Source of the DNA: Morinoia aosen
Lineage: Eukaryota > Arthropoda > Malacostraca > Amphipoda > Talitridae
NCBI GenBank assembly: GCA_030386875.1
Contig: CM059562.1
Span: 61,068,201 to 61,132,200 of the forward strand
Direction: 5' to 3'
Length of the DNA: 64,000 nucleotides
The translations under genes and the position numbers were made by a program. Under the pieces are notes generated by a model, which saw only the letters and a list, made by a program, of their open reading frames with translations, had not been told where the DNA came from and searched no databases. Each line of letters begins with the position of its first letter. The first letter of the stretch is position 1. This document shows, piece by piece, positions 13,201-28,200 of the stretch.

Positions 13201-16200
13201 GCGTAACAGCGTAAGAAAATAACGAACCCGCATTTGTAAGTAAAAGAAAGGCGGTTTGAGCCCTGTGTAATGAATGAGGAAATTCAAGCAGTAGTCCACG
13301 CCACCCTTCAATGTCGGTGTTCTGAATCCAGCGACGATGATGGGCTTGTCTCCGTAGTAATCAGGTGAGGTGATGTAGTGTTGCTCGACTGACAAACAGA
13401 AAAAAACACTCGTACGACCCAAATTTCTCAAATTCAGTTTTCATTGTCAAAAAGTTTTAGCAATTATAAAATGTTCGAAAAGTTCTTTATATTTTTGTAA
13501 TTTATGATTAAAATCCATGTACACACTACACAGAAAATTACAATGTTTCAGCTCACGCATAAGACAACAACAAGCTACTCGTTCGTACCACTGAAGTCGC
13601 CGTCCACTTGAGGTCGGAATGGAGACAGGACCTGACTTGCTTTCACCTCGTGCCACGTGTAGTTGTTCACGCTAGAGAAGAACTCAATGGAGCAGTTGGT
13701 GTCAGAACTCTCAAAGGAGCATAGGTGGATGAGGTCACCACTCCTGTCACTGCCATGCGCTGACCCCGTTTCTTTCTCAGGCTCCGTAGACTGTATTACT
13801 TCCCCACTCCATGTGTGAGTCGGGACTTTCTCTTCGAAATAATATCCTGTGATGAAAAGGAAAATGTGAACACATATTTAAATACTCAGTCATGACCTTT
13901 GCTGAAAATATTTTTAAATTTGTAGAACATTCAACTAGATATCAAAGAAATAAGGGAAAATATTATCTACACATTATTAACTGTCATTACTGTTGAAAGA
14001 TGTTTTATGCGAATCATGCCTGAGGGATATCATCTTGCTCAGTGGTTTTCAATCTGCCTTATAATTAACACCAGGATGCCATGACGGTTAGTCGCGGTCG
14101 AGTCGGTGCCCATTTCCGGCACCTGGGTGCAGTGCAGAATTCTGACTAAGTTCTTCTTGTTCTCAAATAGGAGAATCACCATGTTAGCGCTGCCGGGGAT
14201 CGAGCTAGCAACCCATTCATCAGAACGCAAGCGTTCTCAACCCCTTATATAGCTACGGTGACCGCTAGTCATTATTATGTTGAAAGAAATCATGAACGCT
14301 ACTTAATGATGGTTTCAGCTGTAGAATCTAACGGCATGTCTGAGACAATATGCATAATTTTCAGGATAAGACCTGATGCGCATATTGAAAATATCATTTG
14401 GTTCTCTTTTTTTAATTTTTTAACGTCAAGAAGAATTTCACACTACGGGCTTTGTCCCTTATTTCAGGAAAATATCAAGCCATGTTTGTGATCACAAGCC
14501 AAGGAACATTCACGAAGCGACAATTTTATATTCGGGAAACAGAATGACATTCATATTCCTGAACGTCATTTTTACACAAAATTACTAAGAAATTGAACGT
14601 AAATAAGGGAATACATTACCGAAATGAAGAAAATTTTTGAAACCTGTCTACTACAGTAACACAACTAAGAGAAACATTGCAGCCGGCTCTAGCAATTACT
14701 TACAGTAGCTGAAAATGACTGCGGTATACATCAGATTTCTACATACTATTTCATTTACAGTCATACTTATTTTATTCTTGGAGCAACCTTTTTAAACAAA
14801 CCGATCTCGTGAACCCTTTACAAACATGTATTGTCTGTGTCCAGGTTCTACACATCATGTTTCAGTTCTGTCAAGCGTAACTCATTCCAAATCATACGAG
14901 CTCAACATAGAGCCTCAACGCTCAGGATCAGCCTCATTCCCATTTCTTCGCTCCAGTGAGGGATTAGTCTGATAATTCTTTTCAAAATTAAGTCATTGCA
15001 AGTTAATATGCGGAATCTATGCACAAGGTTTCTTTTTCTATTGCGCAGGACCCCCTGCTCATGAAAATAGTAAGTTGAGAAGGAAGGTTAGGAAACGGGA
15101 TAAAATTTCAAGATGATGGTTGAAGATGTTGCAAAAACGGGACAGCAGGAAACCGGAAAAAAGATACCCCTCCACAAAATAAAAAGCATTCCGTTTCAAT
15201 AAAAAAGACGTCTTTCTAACTCTCAGGTCAGCACCTCACATTTTCCCCTTTGGGAGTGCTAATGCCCGGTACGATAGCTGCATCCTCCTGAAGGTAATGC
15301 GATGAGATAAATGTTCTAAGCCATTAGCGACTGTCTGCAGGCACGATTGTATAATATTATTTAGCTTATCAGTTTTTAAATTCAATATTAACTTCCCTAG
15401 CTTTTTGAAAGCACGGTTATTCAATAGAGTAAATATTGTTCACCGATGTATTTGACGTAGAAAGCTATATTCAAATCAAATGGTTTTGGTGATTAACAAG
15501 GTTGAATAATGTAACTAAAATGCAAGAAAGAAAAGCGTTCCGTCAATCAAACATTCAACGACGATGAGAGAACACAAGTAACCATAATGTGATAACCGAC
15601 TGACCGAAAAAAATTACAACGGGCTTTTCCCGAATTAGAAAGCGCTTGATCATGAATGTAACATGATTGTGGCATTAGTTATCCTCATTATTTCATTATT
15701 GGTTGGCGTGTTTTACTGTTCAAGCCGATCAGTGTGACGAGTGGAAGTGCAAATGACAAAACGTACAAATAAGACTGCTTACCTGTGGGGCAGTCCTCAT
15801 ACCGCACTTCCAAGTTATCGATCGCAAAAGATCCCTCTTGGCCTATGCCAATGATGCCTTCCAGCTCGACGACGTAGTGATGGTGCTCAACCTGGGCGAT
15901 AGTGGCAATCATGGGCATTTAGCTCAGTCATGTCATCGAACCTCATCTTATGCATTCAGAATCAAGCACGAAGATTATCAAGATTATCAAGATTATCTGT
16001 AAGAGATTATCATGACAAACGAGGGCCATGTCTTTCAGTCTACTCAGCACGCAAAACACAGAATTTCTACGCATCTTTTCTCATCCGTTTTAATTTACTG
16101 CTCAATGTGATACCTGACGCTCTCAGTGCTTCGAGTTAGAAAATACATAAATCATTGAGCAGAATAACTTCTAACTTACCAAACTCAAAACACGGTTTTA

Positions 16201-19200
16201 TCATCAAAAGTTAACCATTGTTTCTGTTGGAACGAAAATTGTGTTTCAAATTGCTGCTTGGAAAGAATATGAGTTATAAACAGCCTTAAATGAAAAATCC
16301 AGAAATGATTTATCTCTAAAACAGCATATTTCTCAATCGTTTTTTATAGGTGTCACGTGAATACGAACTATTTTTAGAAGGTTCTCTTTTCAAGTAGATT
16401 GCACACATTACCCAATTCAAAGAAAGAAGATACATTCAACCAATATATCAGTATTTTCAACAACAGGGAAACACGCACATTTACCAAATTTTTCAAGACT
16501 CTCAAAAGACACTTATTCTTCAAACGAAACTCGTTACGTTAAATAGCACCGGTTGGGACTAGCACATCTCTGCCTGAAATGCCCTTTCAATCATTTCATT
16601 TGTTGCAAAGACCCAAAATAGCCGTGCTGTAAAACTCTTTTCTGAAAAAGTTAAAGCCAAATCCCGATGCAAAACCCGAAGCTATGGCCTAGTTGGATTT
16701 TCTTATTCGAAAAACTTTTTTGAACGTGTGATTAGATGAGACCACAAATAGATTTTTTTCCCTTAACAAGCTTCATTTACCTTGAAATTAACCGTGGCGC
16801 GCGTCCAGTCTACCAGGCTCCCCAGCTCGTGTCTCCAGGCGTCCACCGACGTGCGGTTCTCTTCGTGCACCAGCCGCACCTCCACCGCGCCCGCCTCGTA
16901 TCCGTAGCTCTGCGGCACGGGCGCACTTAGCTCAAGCGAAATTAGTGTGAATGTACTGAAGGCATCGGAGTACAGGCCGTATTATGTTTATTAGTGTATC
17001 TTAATAGACCATACAATAAGCGGCTGATGTTTTGTTTATGTCAACTTCGGTACCTGCGCTCAAAGTAGTGGACATCTACGGAAGCGTGACTGAGTTCGAG
17101 GCCAGAACGGAGAAATCTTTACTTAACGTTACTAGAAATAAAGGCACTATTAGAAAGTTCTCTTCTGTTGGAGGAATGAAGCAAAAATTTATTGAGATTT
17201 ACAAAAATTTATTTCTGATCATCTTGTTTATACTTCACCCGTTTTGAGCCACTGTCTATAGTCTATGCACTGGTATTTTCTGAGCATGGAAAACATCGAA
17301 TATGGTTTAGAAGCAACTCTCTACTTAACCACCAGCTCAAGATGTCTCCTTCCAGGGAGCGCTAATTTCCATAGATCAATAATTTTTTCCCTAAGAGGGG
17401 TCATTATATTAAAAACACGGTAGAAAGTACGTAATTATCTCATTCATAGGATCGGTACAAGCTAGGAAATGCTCCCCTCTTTCATAAATGCGCTAGTTAA
17501 TGAAATAATTCAGAAACAAAATTTCGTTCAAAATACTTTTCTGGATGGTCGACCACACTCATCAACGAGTGAAGCTTAAAATTACGAGAGCCATGTTCCC
17601 TGCATGTGAACACCATTTACTTATACCCTCTGTATTTAGGATGCATCAAGACGCTCTCACCGTGTAATAAAACATGAAGCAAAAATTGGTTGTATTTTCG
17701 GGCACAACCAGCGATGGGCTGACCAGCCGAACTCTGGTGTGAGGCCGATGGTAAGGACCGGGCTCGAACAGCAGATACCGAGCTGGAGAGTAGCATATAT
17801 TAATGTAGTTATTAGTATCATCATTATATAAGTAGATTTATTATTCCCTTGCCACAACGGAGGCTACCTTCTGAGTGAGGAGGGAAGGCGGCATTTAGTA
17901 ATGGCTAGAAAACTGGGATTATATGCATTGAGCATGTTCCAACTCAGGATGTTAATGGACATAGGAACAGCAGCATTAACAGAAACAGTTTTAATTTTTA
18001 TATACATAGAAACAGCATTTTAGTAAGGAAGAGGAAGGAAAGACAAGTAAAAGATAGGAAAGGAAGCAAGAAAACTGAAAGAAGCAAAGTGGGGACAAAA
18101 GGCAGAAGTCCCAATGGTTTATCTATAGCTGAGGAGATGTGTGTATATTAATGAGTGTAGGAATATCGGTTGAGAAATATGGTTATTAACGTTCTAACCT
18201 TGTACGGTCACCGTGATGAATTCATTTATATTGAAGAAATGTAACACCGATGAAACTATGAAATTACAAAGTCACAGATACCAGTCAATTATTGCTTTAT
18301 TAGTTTGCCCAGAAAAACAAGAAATGTGAAACAGCATTTTATATCAGTAGAGAAAAAAACACAATCATCATTGATGACATGAAACGTAGGGTTGAAATTA
18401 GGTTTTCTAATATAAACGTTTAAAATTATTCTTAATAAAAACTAAAGACAAATATCATTAAATACGAGCTTCAGCTAAGCCCAAAAACGAACATCGAAAC
18501 TAAGAGTCAAAATTTCCTTATAATACTCGTAAACTGTAAAATTTTCCGATATGCAAAAAAATGCTACGCAGTGTTAAAGACTGGATAATTGTTTTCATTA
18601 TATTGATTAGTCAACCGAGCAAAAGTAATTTAAAATGAGCGAAAAAAATTAACTATTCAGTACGAACTGTAGAAACGGTGAATTTATTTACAAGGTGTGT
18701 TTCCACACACAGGGTGCGTGCCTGCCTTTGCGCATAGAGACATAGAAACAGTAAGTTAGTAAAGAAGGGAACGAAAGAATAAAAAAGAAATAGCGAATAA
18801 GGAATGAAAACAGAAGGTAGCCAAGTGGACACGAAACATAGAGAAGGCTTGTCTGCAGCTGAGGTAAGTTAACAGTAGTTCTCGCGGGGGCGCCAGCCCG
18901 TATAACGTAGCAAGATAATCGAACCTAACTGACATTAACCTATTGGCTATCCTATGCACCCTGAGGGGCGCAAAGAGAAGAAAAACACAATATTTTACGC
19001 AGTCATTTTAGAAACTTCTCGCCATTGATATGCAAAAGCCTATGTAGGGAAATTGGTGGGAGCCTTGGAATTAGACTAACTGAACAGGGAAGTAACGTGC
19101 AAAATGCAACTCAACTCAGTACTCTTTTATTCACGTGTTTGGTTAGCAGAACACAATTAAAGTCGAAAATTTTGGCCTCAGATGAGATTATGCATTTTAA

Positions 19201-22200
19201 ATGAATCATGCTTTTCCTTAGTAAAAGATAAGACTTTTAGTTGTTACTAAATAATGTCAGAATATCGCACGCATAGTTGAGCTCTCCACTTGTTTTACAG
19301 CCTTATATGCCATTTTTTTCGAAATTTAACAAATTCATCCCCTTGTATCCAGGATATTCGTTATCCACATATACTTTATATCCATGAAATTTTTATGTAC
19401 CAAGACAATTACTTCCACTCAGAAAATCGTAAGCTTGGTCTAAAAAAATACAGTTCATTCGAAAACTTCAAAACTTTCAATAAGAGTTAAGCCTGGAAAT
19501 CGGGTTTTAACCGACCTCGCTATTTTACATTTACAATATATCGCAAGTGGGATCCAGGTAGACTAATTGTAATTTAAATATTTCAGCATTGAAAGGAAAA
19601 TTTCAAAAAAAGGAATTATTTTTGACACAACTTCTCATGTAACTATAACTGCAATCAGAGCGCCTTGACCAAAAGTGACCTCGACAATTTGACGCTTCTG
19701 GTAGTTTTCCATGAAGATCATGAGGGTAATAATTCCTAAGTCTAATAAAAGTTTGGTTTTAGGCATCAGTCTGTGAATTGGATAGACTAAAGTGGAGAAC
19801 TGTCGTTTGAGTGACTGTGTGTCATTAACTAGTCCTTCAAACCTCCGCATCTCTGAACACTCAAAAGCAACGACTCACATCCAAAGTCGGCCTGGTCTGC
19901 CGGTCCGTTGATGTGCACAGCTGAAGTGGACACGAACCAGTTGACCAGCCTGGAGTCGGAAGACCACAGGCACGAGGTGTGGTCTTCGAAGTCGCAAGTG
20001 GCAGCGTTGCTGGGACAGGGTCCTGCTGCCGTGCTCATGTCGTCCAAAGCCATCGAGCACGCACTAGTCGAGGGTAGGCTACCTCTCAGCAAAACCTTGC
20101 GAAACAACGACTCGAGTTACTTTAAATTAACAAGGATACAAATCATGTGAGGTGTTATCGCTTCCAAGAAACAATGAATGTGAAATATATTACATAAATA
20201 TGAATGTGAAATATACTACATAAATAAATATATATATATATATTATTGGAATGAATGGGAGATATATTACAGGAGAAAGTATTAGAATGAAATGAAAGTA
20301 ATTGCAATATTTTTTTTGACATACTCTCTCCAGCTCTCCTGAAAGAGTTGCTAACAATGTAATGCTACTTAAACATCGCTATCATTTTTGAGCAGCTGTA
20401 AGCAAAAAAATATCCAGTGTGAACATTAAGGTGAGTTAAATATTTATTGCTGCTTTAACGGTACCAGAATGACAGCAATTGTTTTCACTTCTTTCTTGTT
20501 CAAAGAGACAAATATTTTCACATTTATGCGCAACGTCAACACACACACAACTTCTATCCACATAAATATATGTATACAGCGCCTAAACACACATACACAT
20601 ATATATAATGTTGATATAAATAAAACTATTGTCTACATACATAAACAGTACGTCTAAACACGTCTACGCGCTCAACAATCATGGCGTACCAAAACCTGGT
20701 CGTCTTCAGCTTCACCACTGGCCGGTACTGTCACTTGAAAGGCGCGCCAGTGTCCGTCGGTGCCCGATAGCGTCGATTTCTGACCAGTAACACCGTTGAC
20801 TGTTTCCGTCCACACTGTGAAAACAGATGCGAATCGAAAAGAAGCCAGCCCCACAAGTTCCGAGCGACACGAGTTCTCTGTTCATTTGAGCCTGATAGAC
20901 TAATAAGATTTATAAGTAAGAGTAAAAAAGCATGAACATTTTTAAAGAACCTACTCATTACTGAAGCCGGTAAAACAATGGTCCTCTACACAGAACTGAA
21001 CCTCACACACATCTGAGAGGATATTTCTCTTCTATTCAATGAAGTACTCGTATTTTTAACAAAAGGAAGGCTTTTGTTAAAGAGCTCGGGCCCTCGCATC
21101 TAACGTAGAGCGCGGGCCCTCACATCTTCCCTCTCGGAACGATAACTCCCAAGGAAACAACGGTTGTATCCTGCTGAAGGAGGTCGTATAAAAGAAGCCG
21201 AAAATTACTGATTATGCTGTCCTGCTATCATTGTTCAATCGTTCTAGAATTTATGGCTTATAGAATTGCTTTTTATGTTTGAGTGGGATGAGTTCATGTT
21301 AACAATTTAGTGATATTTTTTCGTAATCAGAGCACAAATCTACTTATCTTCTTTGCACCAACCATTAAAAAATCTTCAATCTTTCCAAAAAGTTACCTTC
21401 GATTAACCTGCACGAGTAGACACCTAACACAGACAATTAAGAGCTTGCCCTTAGTAGCAAAGACCCGCATATATAATGCATTCACTTCAAACGTTTGATT
21501 GTGATTTTGGGATACGACGGGATTCTTCACCTACAAAAATTGAACGCATTGAATAATTAGTAACAGAATTCAAAGTGGCCGGTTGATGATAAATCGTTCA
21601 ATTTACACTTAAAAACCACACTCGAAATGAGTTCAGCAAGAAGGTAATTTGGGTAAAATTACTACACTGTTTAGGAGAAATGATCGCTGAAGGAAAGCAA
21701 CCGCTAAGATAAGCACCAAAGTAAGCGTGGAAAATAATTCAAATGTTTTAAGCGATTAAAAGTCTTATTAACTGTTTACGTAATACTTAGTGAGTAAATT
21801 TACACAACTGGAAATGCTCTAAGCAATTAGAAAGCATTTTCCATTAGCCCGAGGGTTTTGATCTTGATATATTGTAGCTTTGTTTGTTCCATATGAGTTT
21901 TACGTATTGAAACTCAGCTATTTTGTCTTTGCTGGTATTACTCAGCTTGAAAGCAGTAATGTTAAGTTTATTGCAGCTGAAACTTAATTACATTCTTAGT
22001 TAACTTTATTGCAGACTTTATGTGATGTAAGAATGAAATTATAAATTTGTTCTTTGGTATAAATTGAATGAACACACACCCCTATACACATCGACATGTA
22101 TTTGAACAGATGGACTCATAATATATGAGTGGTGATGAAAGAAGTAGATGTTCTACTGATAATTACTGGAAAATACATTATGAAATATATTAAGGTTGAA

Positions 22201-25200
22201 AAGGTTGAAAAATACATTATAAATTCAAACGACTGGTAATAAATGATGAAATCGTTTCGTTCTCGATTCATAAGGGTTCAAGATTGCTAGTTAGTTTTTC
22301 TTTTTCTGACGAGTTTATAAATATATCGCGATTGTGAAACTTTGGCTGACTTCAAATGTTTTTTGGTGGTGGGCATTTTGTGTGGTATAGCTGTTTATGA
22401 ATTGCAGATTAGTATAGTGACGTTGCTACTGAAAAAAGTTTCTTTCCAATGATTTTCAACTTAGGATGTACCTATTGGGTCTAACTGCCGCTATACCTCA
22501 GTTCGCCATAACCCAGCGTTTCTCTCATCGTCAGCTAGACCTCTGTCACCGGACAAGATGCATGAATGATTATCAACTTTCATGAACACAATCCACTATT
22601 GCTACCTAATCTTTACCTACGTAGGGCAGAAAAGTAAAAGGGTAAAAAAGAAAAATAAGTTAAATGAGTCCATGTAGCTGCCAAAATTCTTCCTGCTCAA
22701 GCATCAGAGCATTTGTTTCAGCATAAGAAAACAGATGCTTGCTTGACAGATTTAAGGTAGAAAGATGCAATATTTTGTATTAAGTTAGAATGTACTATTG
22801 TATTTTACATATACTGTGAGCCCAAACAATTGACCATCAGATATGTAGTTTGGTCAGAAATGAGAGAAAACTTCAGATAGAGCCGAGCTAAATATACACA
22901 CATGCATGCTCTAAAGAGCTTGAAGGTATTTTCCAAATTCGTTACAGTAAACCAAGACTTGGCCGTTTAGATTGCGCGGGATTGCTTATGGTAGAGAAAA
23001 TTCTGAATATGTTCGTAGTGCCACCACCAGCCAAGACAGTCATGAAGAGTCAGTCCAAGATTAGGTGTTCCTTTTTTCTTTATGATGTTGGTTTGATCGA
23101 TATTACAGTAACGGGATTTTTCGTCTCACTCAAACGGGCTTACAGGACTAAAATCACTGCATCCATTAATAGGGATTCGTAGGTCTCAATCAGCTGATCT
23201 TGCTCATTTGTCTTCATATCGAATTGGAGTGAAGAAATTGGAGGCGTTAAGCCTGCATGAGGTTGTGGAGGCTTAAGAAATATTTTTACTCCATAAAGTG
23301 CAAATAGTTTCGCAAAAAATCGCATTTGTTGATGTCCTCTTCTTTTGTATATCGTCATAATCTTCAGTGAGTTTTACACACTTTATACCATTTATAATCG
23401 TGTAAATAGAATAATTATGACTAGTAAAAGATACAGGTTTAACAAAGCACTGACAAAATAGCTGGGCAATGCGAAGTAAATCAATTTTTATAATTCGCTT
23501 AAATAAAGTTCGCATTGAAAAAACAGACGAACTTCGTAGTACCGACCCATAGTACACCTTCACTAGTTTCTTGCTACTTGCATAGCTATTAACCGTCCCC
23601 GATATTTCTACGCGTTTTGGACAAACCTGCAGTGCCTAACAAATTTTACTATAGCACAATTACATTTCTTAATATTACTGGGAAAAATTAATACAAACCT
23701 TCCAGTAGGGCACCGCCAGCTTCACAGTCGGTGAGGTGGTAGAAGGTGAGGCAGCTTTCTTGTTTTGATGTAAATGTCAGCCTTGCTGTGCAAGAAACCT
23801 CTTTCTCATCGCTGCCCATTAGCCAGAGCGCTTTACCTGGTCCAAAAAAAAGGCACAGCTGGCGCTTAATTACTTTGATAGCAAAAAACTGTGTTTGACT
23901 TCATGAACACGGCTTGGAGATCAGTCGTTCAAATAAATAACAGATATTTACAATTCATAATTGTAAAATATAGCAGATGAAATTATTTTCAAGGCTCTGA
24001 AAACAATACCATGAAAGTACTCAGTAAATATTCATAAGCAATCCGCAGAACCCTCTAATACAAAGTTTGTAATGGAGAAAAGGTAAGTGATGCTATAATT
24101 TTTAACATAGGAGTTGGGACATCGGTCTGTACAAAAACCTAAAAAATTTTATGTTGGTAAACAATCGCAAAATGAGGGCTTAAATCCAAATGAATAGATT
24201 AATGCGAGGGGCAAAATCAGCCTTCGGTTTTCTCCGCCTTTACCTCGAACCAAAAACTTCACCGAATAAACCTGTATTGATATGCTGTTTCATTCGATTC
24301 TAACACTGACTATGTATACAATTGCAGCTTTTAACTCAGGTTATTTATGCCACACAAAGGTGCAGTGAACACATTTTTGACAGTTTATCCAGCGTCTGGA
24401 CATTGTATTACAGGCGTTCTGTGTCAAAAATTACATTCGCTGCCGACGTTCCCTTGACATCGTTCACACGCATCTGATTGCAATTACTCCTCGCACTGTT
24501 ACATGTACGGAATCGTAAGTTAAACTAAAATCAAAATTGAGTTTTTCGAAACAAACGTCGGAAGAGGTGAGGATATTCATTCCAATGTCTGAAATATTTC
24601 CTTTCAAAGATAGTTTTAAAGGAACGAAAAACTAATCAGTAAATTGGGCTTAAATCAATAAACTTGTTACAAGTAAGCAACCACAGCTGATGTCTATTTT
24701 ACCGTGCTTCTCTATCAAAGTTAACACTAAGAAAAAAGAATTTACTAAATTTTTTGTGCATTACGTTGGGATTTTTCGATTGTCCGATGCATCAATAGAA
24801 GAGAAATTTTTTCCATTTGTTATGTTTCTGTCTCATTAAAGCAATAGAGCACTTATAAATCTGCACAGCGCATCACACCTGCCACCTTTATTCAAAATGT
24901 GTCTAATACAAAATTTCTACTTGCCTGAGGGACGCTGAAGGTCTGAATTTGTCTCAGATCTGATAAATTCACGAAAACTATCGACGCTCCATGAATGACT
25001 TCAGAGATAATTATGTTCAGGGTTAACAATAAATACAAATAATACTCCATTACCTTTTTATTGATGACCTTGAAAGCTGCGTTTTCTGCTAGCCATCCAT
25101 CTGCCCTTCCATTATGATCAAAAAGCCTTGAAGGCTGTTATGCGACTTCTTACAGACTTAGAAGCAACGGTACCTTGCAAGACTACATCTTACCGTAGTT

Positions 25201-28200
25201 AGTGTACGTGGTGTGGTCTGGTCGAGGTCCCGACTGAGCCGTCCACTTTGGTTCAGGTTCATTATCACAGTCTTGGGATATTGCGCATGAGTTCTCCTCG
25301 AACGAGCATGTGCTTCCGCTCTCGATGTTACTAACGGCGGCTGGAGATCCGTAAAAAAATACAATTAATTCTATGGGAGCAACTAACTTGATATAACTCG
25401 AAGAGTTGAACTTTGCATCGAAAAATCTTGTGAAGGCTATTACGAAGTAATACTTATGATCGAATTAAAAGGTTATGTCTCATGAAAACGAAATGGGTCG
25501 ATAAGTCTGACAAGCAACAACATTTCGACATTTAGAGCTACTGTTTGAGGAAATTTGTTTCGGTGACCATCCCAGACATGCACGACGTCACTCGAATTGC
25601 TGGCAAAACTTGAGTTCACTAGACCTACGAGTATATATACTTAGTCCTTTTAAATATTAGGATCATACTGTTTTTATCAACATTGGAAAGACGTTAGGAA
25701 TTTAGAAATTAATGTTTAGATTCTGATTACAGAGCTTATCATTAGATGTACAATGAATGATATCGACGGGTGTTGACTTGCTGTATTTGTGTATCGGTAA
25801 AAAATGACAAGCTGATGAAAAAAAGTCCTGAGAAAATCAATAAAGATTTAATTATAGAAAATGTATTTCCTTTTCCCTTTCTGGATGAAGTAAAAATTTC
25901 CCTATGCGTTCAAAGGACTTAAACAGGACATATAAATCAGAGAACCTTCTTATTTTTAACTGCTTCATCGACGATTAATCAGACTGAAAGAAACGAAGAA
26001 ACAAGACTACCAGGAGCTACACATCCAGAGTGTAATGTACTCCAACAAAATTTTTACATTAATTAGTTTTGTAAAAGAACCAGCTAGTTAAGATCGAATT
26101 TTTGTACGGCCGTGAATTGAGCATAAGCTCATAAGATGGAATAAAATATTTTTCTTCAAAATGTGGAGCGTATTTATAAAGCACCGGAAGCTGAAATAAA
26201 ATTTTGCTACGTTCTTGGCAGGTTTCAAAATTCTACTGCGCATTTAGTCAAATACTCAGTCTCTGTAACGGGCACAATTGTGATCAATCTAAAATTCTTA
26301 TTAGTTTGATTTGGTTTTCTGAAGTGACATGAAACTCTTCACAGGTCATGCTATCATTGTGGAGTATATTTATAAATGTGTATTTTTCTGCAGGGTCTCT
26401 TATAATAATATTCTCACATACACATACGATCAATTTTCAATATAATCGTACCGGCAAACCTTAAAATTAGTGACCAGTACAAGTTCGGAGAATTGAAGTA
26501 CACTTGAGAAATGTTTTCTTATTTAGGAAAGCCTCTTCGGTTGTTCTAAAAGCACCGTGTATAAGTTCTACTTGATGTCACAGTTAATTACCTTCAGCAT
26601 GAATTAATATATATATATAAAACATTCGATGAATAGTAGTCGCCATTGAATATTGTTTTTAATTCACGATCGACTGCGACACGACAAAATAATTTTCACG
26701 TGATTAGAGATTACAAAAAATAATGTCACATTTGTATCTAAATACAGAAGGAACATTAAAACTGCAAATCACAAATTCAGGCGATTCAGTGAATTATTTC
26801 TTCACAACAGCTTTAATTCACACCTTAAAACGTTTAAAGCGAAAGGATCCTCCGGTCAATGAGTGTATTTTTGTAATGTTGGTGACCGACGTGTCTGTAG
26901 TCCCTAACTCGATTTTTATAAATACTTAATGGCATATAGATGAAAGCACGAACCAGTTAATGTTTGTTTTTTTCAAAATTGCTCACTACAATTGACTGAT
27001 AAATTTGAATTAAAAATTAAACTTCAGTCAAACTATCGCAGGAACCGTTTTAACTATCTGAGTTTTCGGGCAGACTCTCGACATCGGAAGGCACTCCACA
27101 AGTCGCGTGTATAATAGGTTGAATTTACGTCACAGTGTCGAATTCAACCGCTTTTGCGTATAATTCACGTTACAACGGTGTCGCTTTGTGCTAAAATTGA
27201 GTAAGGGCTGAATTTTCAGAGATGACCACAATCGATGAACGGTTCAGCTTGCTGATGAAAATATGACACAAAAAGGGATAATATCCTTTCTGATTACGGA
27301 GCTCACCTTCACAGCTGCCAGAGGTGATGACGATGTTGTCAAGGGCCACGTACAACCAGACCCTGCCAACGGTCGCCGTCCGGAATATAATTTTGTGTTT
27401 GTTGGCAGTGATGAAAATGAATCCTGACAGCCAGCCGTCGCTCTGTCGATGGTAAAATCCCTTACGTTGAAAAATGCCGACAAATAATTTCAAGAAACTC
27501 ACCTGAGTTATTTAACTGAAATTCGAGGAGGCCGAGGCTAGGAGGTCATGATCGTAATTTATTTCAACGAAACTACTTTGGCTGCCGTACTGAAGGCTTC
27601 AAGTTTTAATTTGCGCAGCGTAGCTCAACATGTTTAGCCAGGTTTTCCTGGTCCTTCAAAACAGTCAGGATTAACTGCTTCATTTTAATTTAGGGACGTT
27701 TACAGTGTGTTCAAAACTTCTACTGAAATTAGGTTAAAAATTTACTATTCTTGTCCAGCATTTCCATAGCTATCACCGAACACAATCAGTCGACTATGCA
27801 CAAGTTTGTTGATTCAAATGGTGCAAATTAAAAAGACAATTTTCAATAGTATATTCTATAATATTTAATTGGGATGCAAATAATTATTGAAGAAATATTG
27901 ATAACACAGCTGTAGAAAGTACTACTATTAGGCTCACGCTAGAAAAGTGTCTTATAGTTTAAAATATTTTCATTCTTGTTCTGCCTCTCTCGAGCTGAGT
28001 TAGTGTGAATTAGTTTGCGAGAACTTGTTCAAGCCGATTTAATTTTCCGCAAAAATCATCGATAATTCAGTTATATCATTTAAGGAATTCAATTTCCATA
28101 CCTGAAATCCGTCTCGCCTCCAAACAAGAGATTTGTTGCCATCTTCCTCAACGAGAACTTCCAGGGCGAGCACGTCCGCACCGTTCATGTAGTAGTCGAA

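Larger units (their letters stand above)
16956..19878 (-). other. Intron 18 interval: repeat-rich, probably hides an exon
   Basis: Exon 18 ends in phase 1 and exon 19 starts in phase 2, and the stretch of MAM domain 6 between the core Trp and the third cysteine is absent. A short exon of about 3n+4 bases ending in TG would fix both. I scanned for it and found no convincing candidate. The interval carries a SINE-like fragment, two purine-rich repeat copies and a small fragment of a third. Confidence 0.6.

Noticed and set aside
12991..13431. 146-codon minus-strand open frame taken as one exon
   Set aside because: Only 13228-13388 matches a MAM domain and has good splice sites. The remainder is intron read-through.
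18280..18360. Second candidate for the missing exon
   Set aside because: Ends with TG before GTATCT as required, but the encoded residues do not fit a MAM strand and there is no good acceptor.
19635..19850. Candidate for the missing exon of MAM domain 6
   Set aside because: One frame reads NYYPHDLHGKLPEASNC, slightly MAM-like, and could end in TG before GTCAAG. However it starts in phase 2, whereas exon 18 ends in phase 1, and it lacks the Leu-x-Ser-Pro strand.
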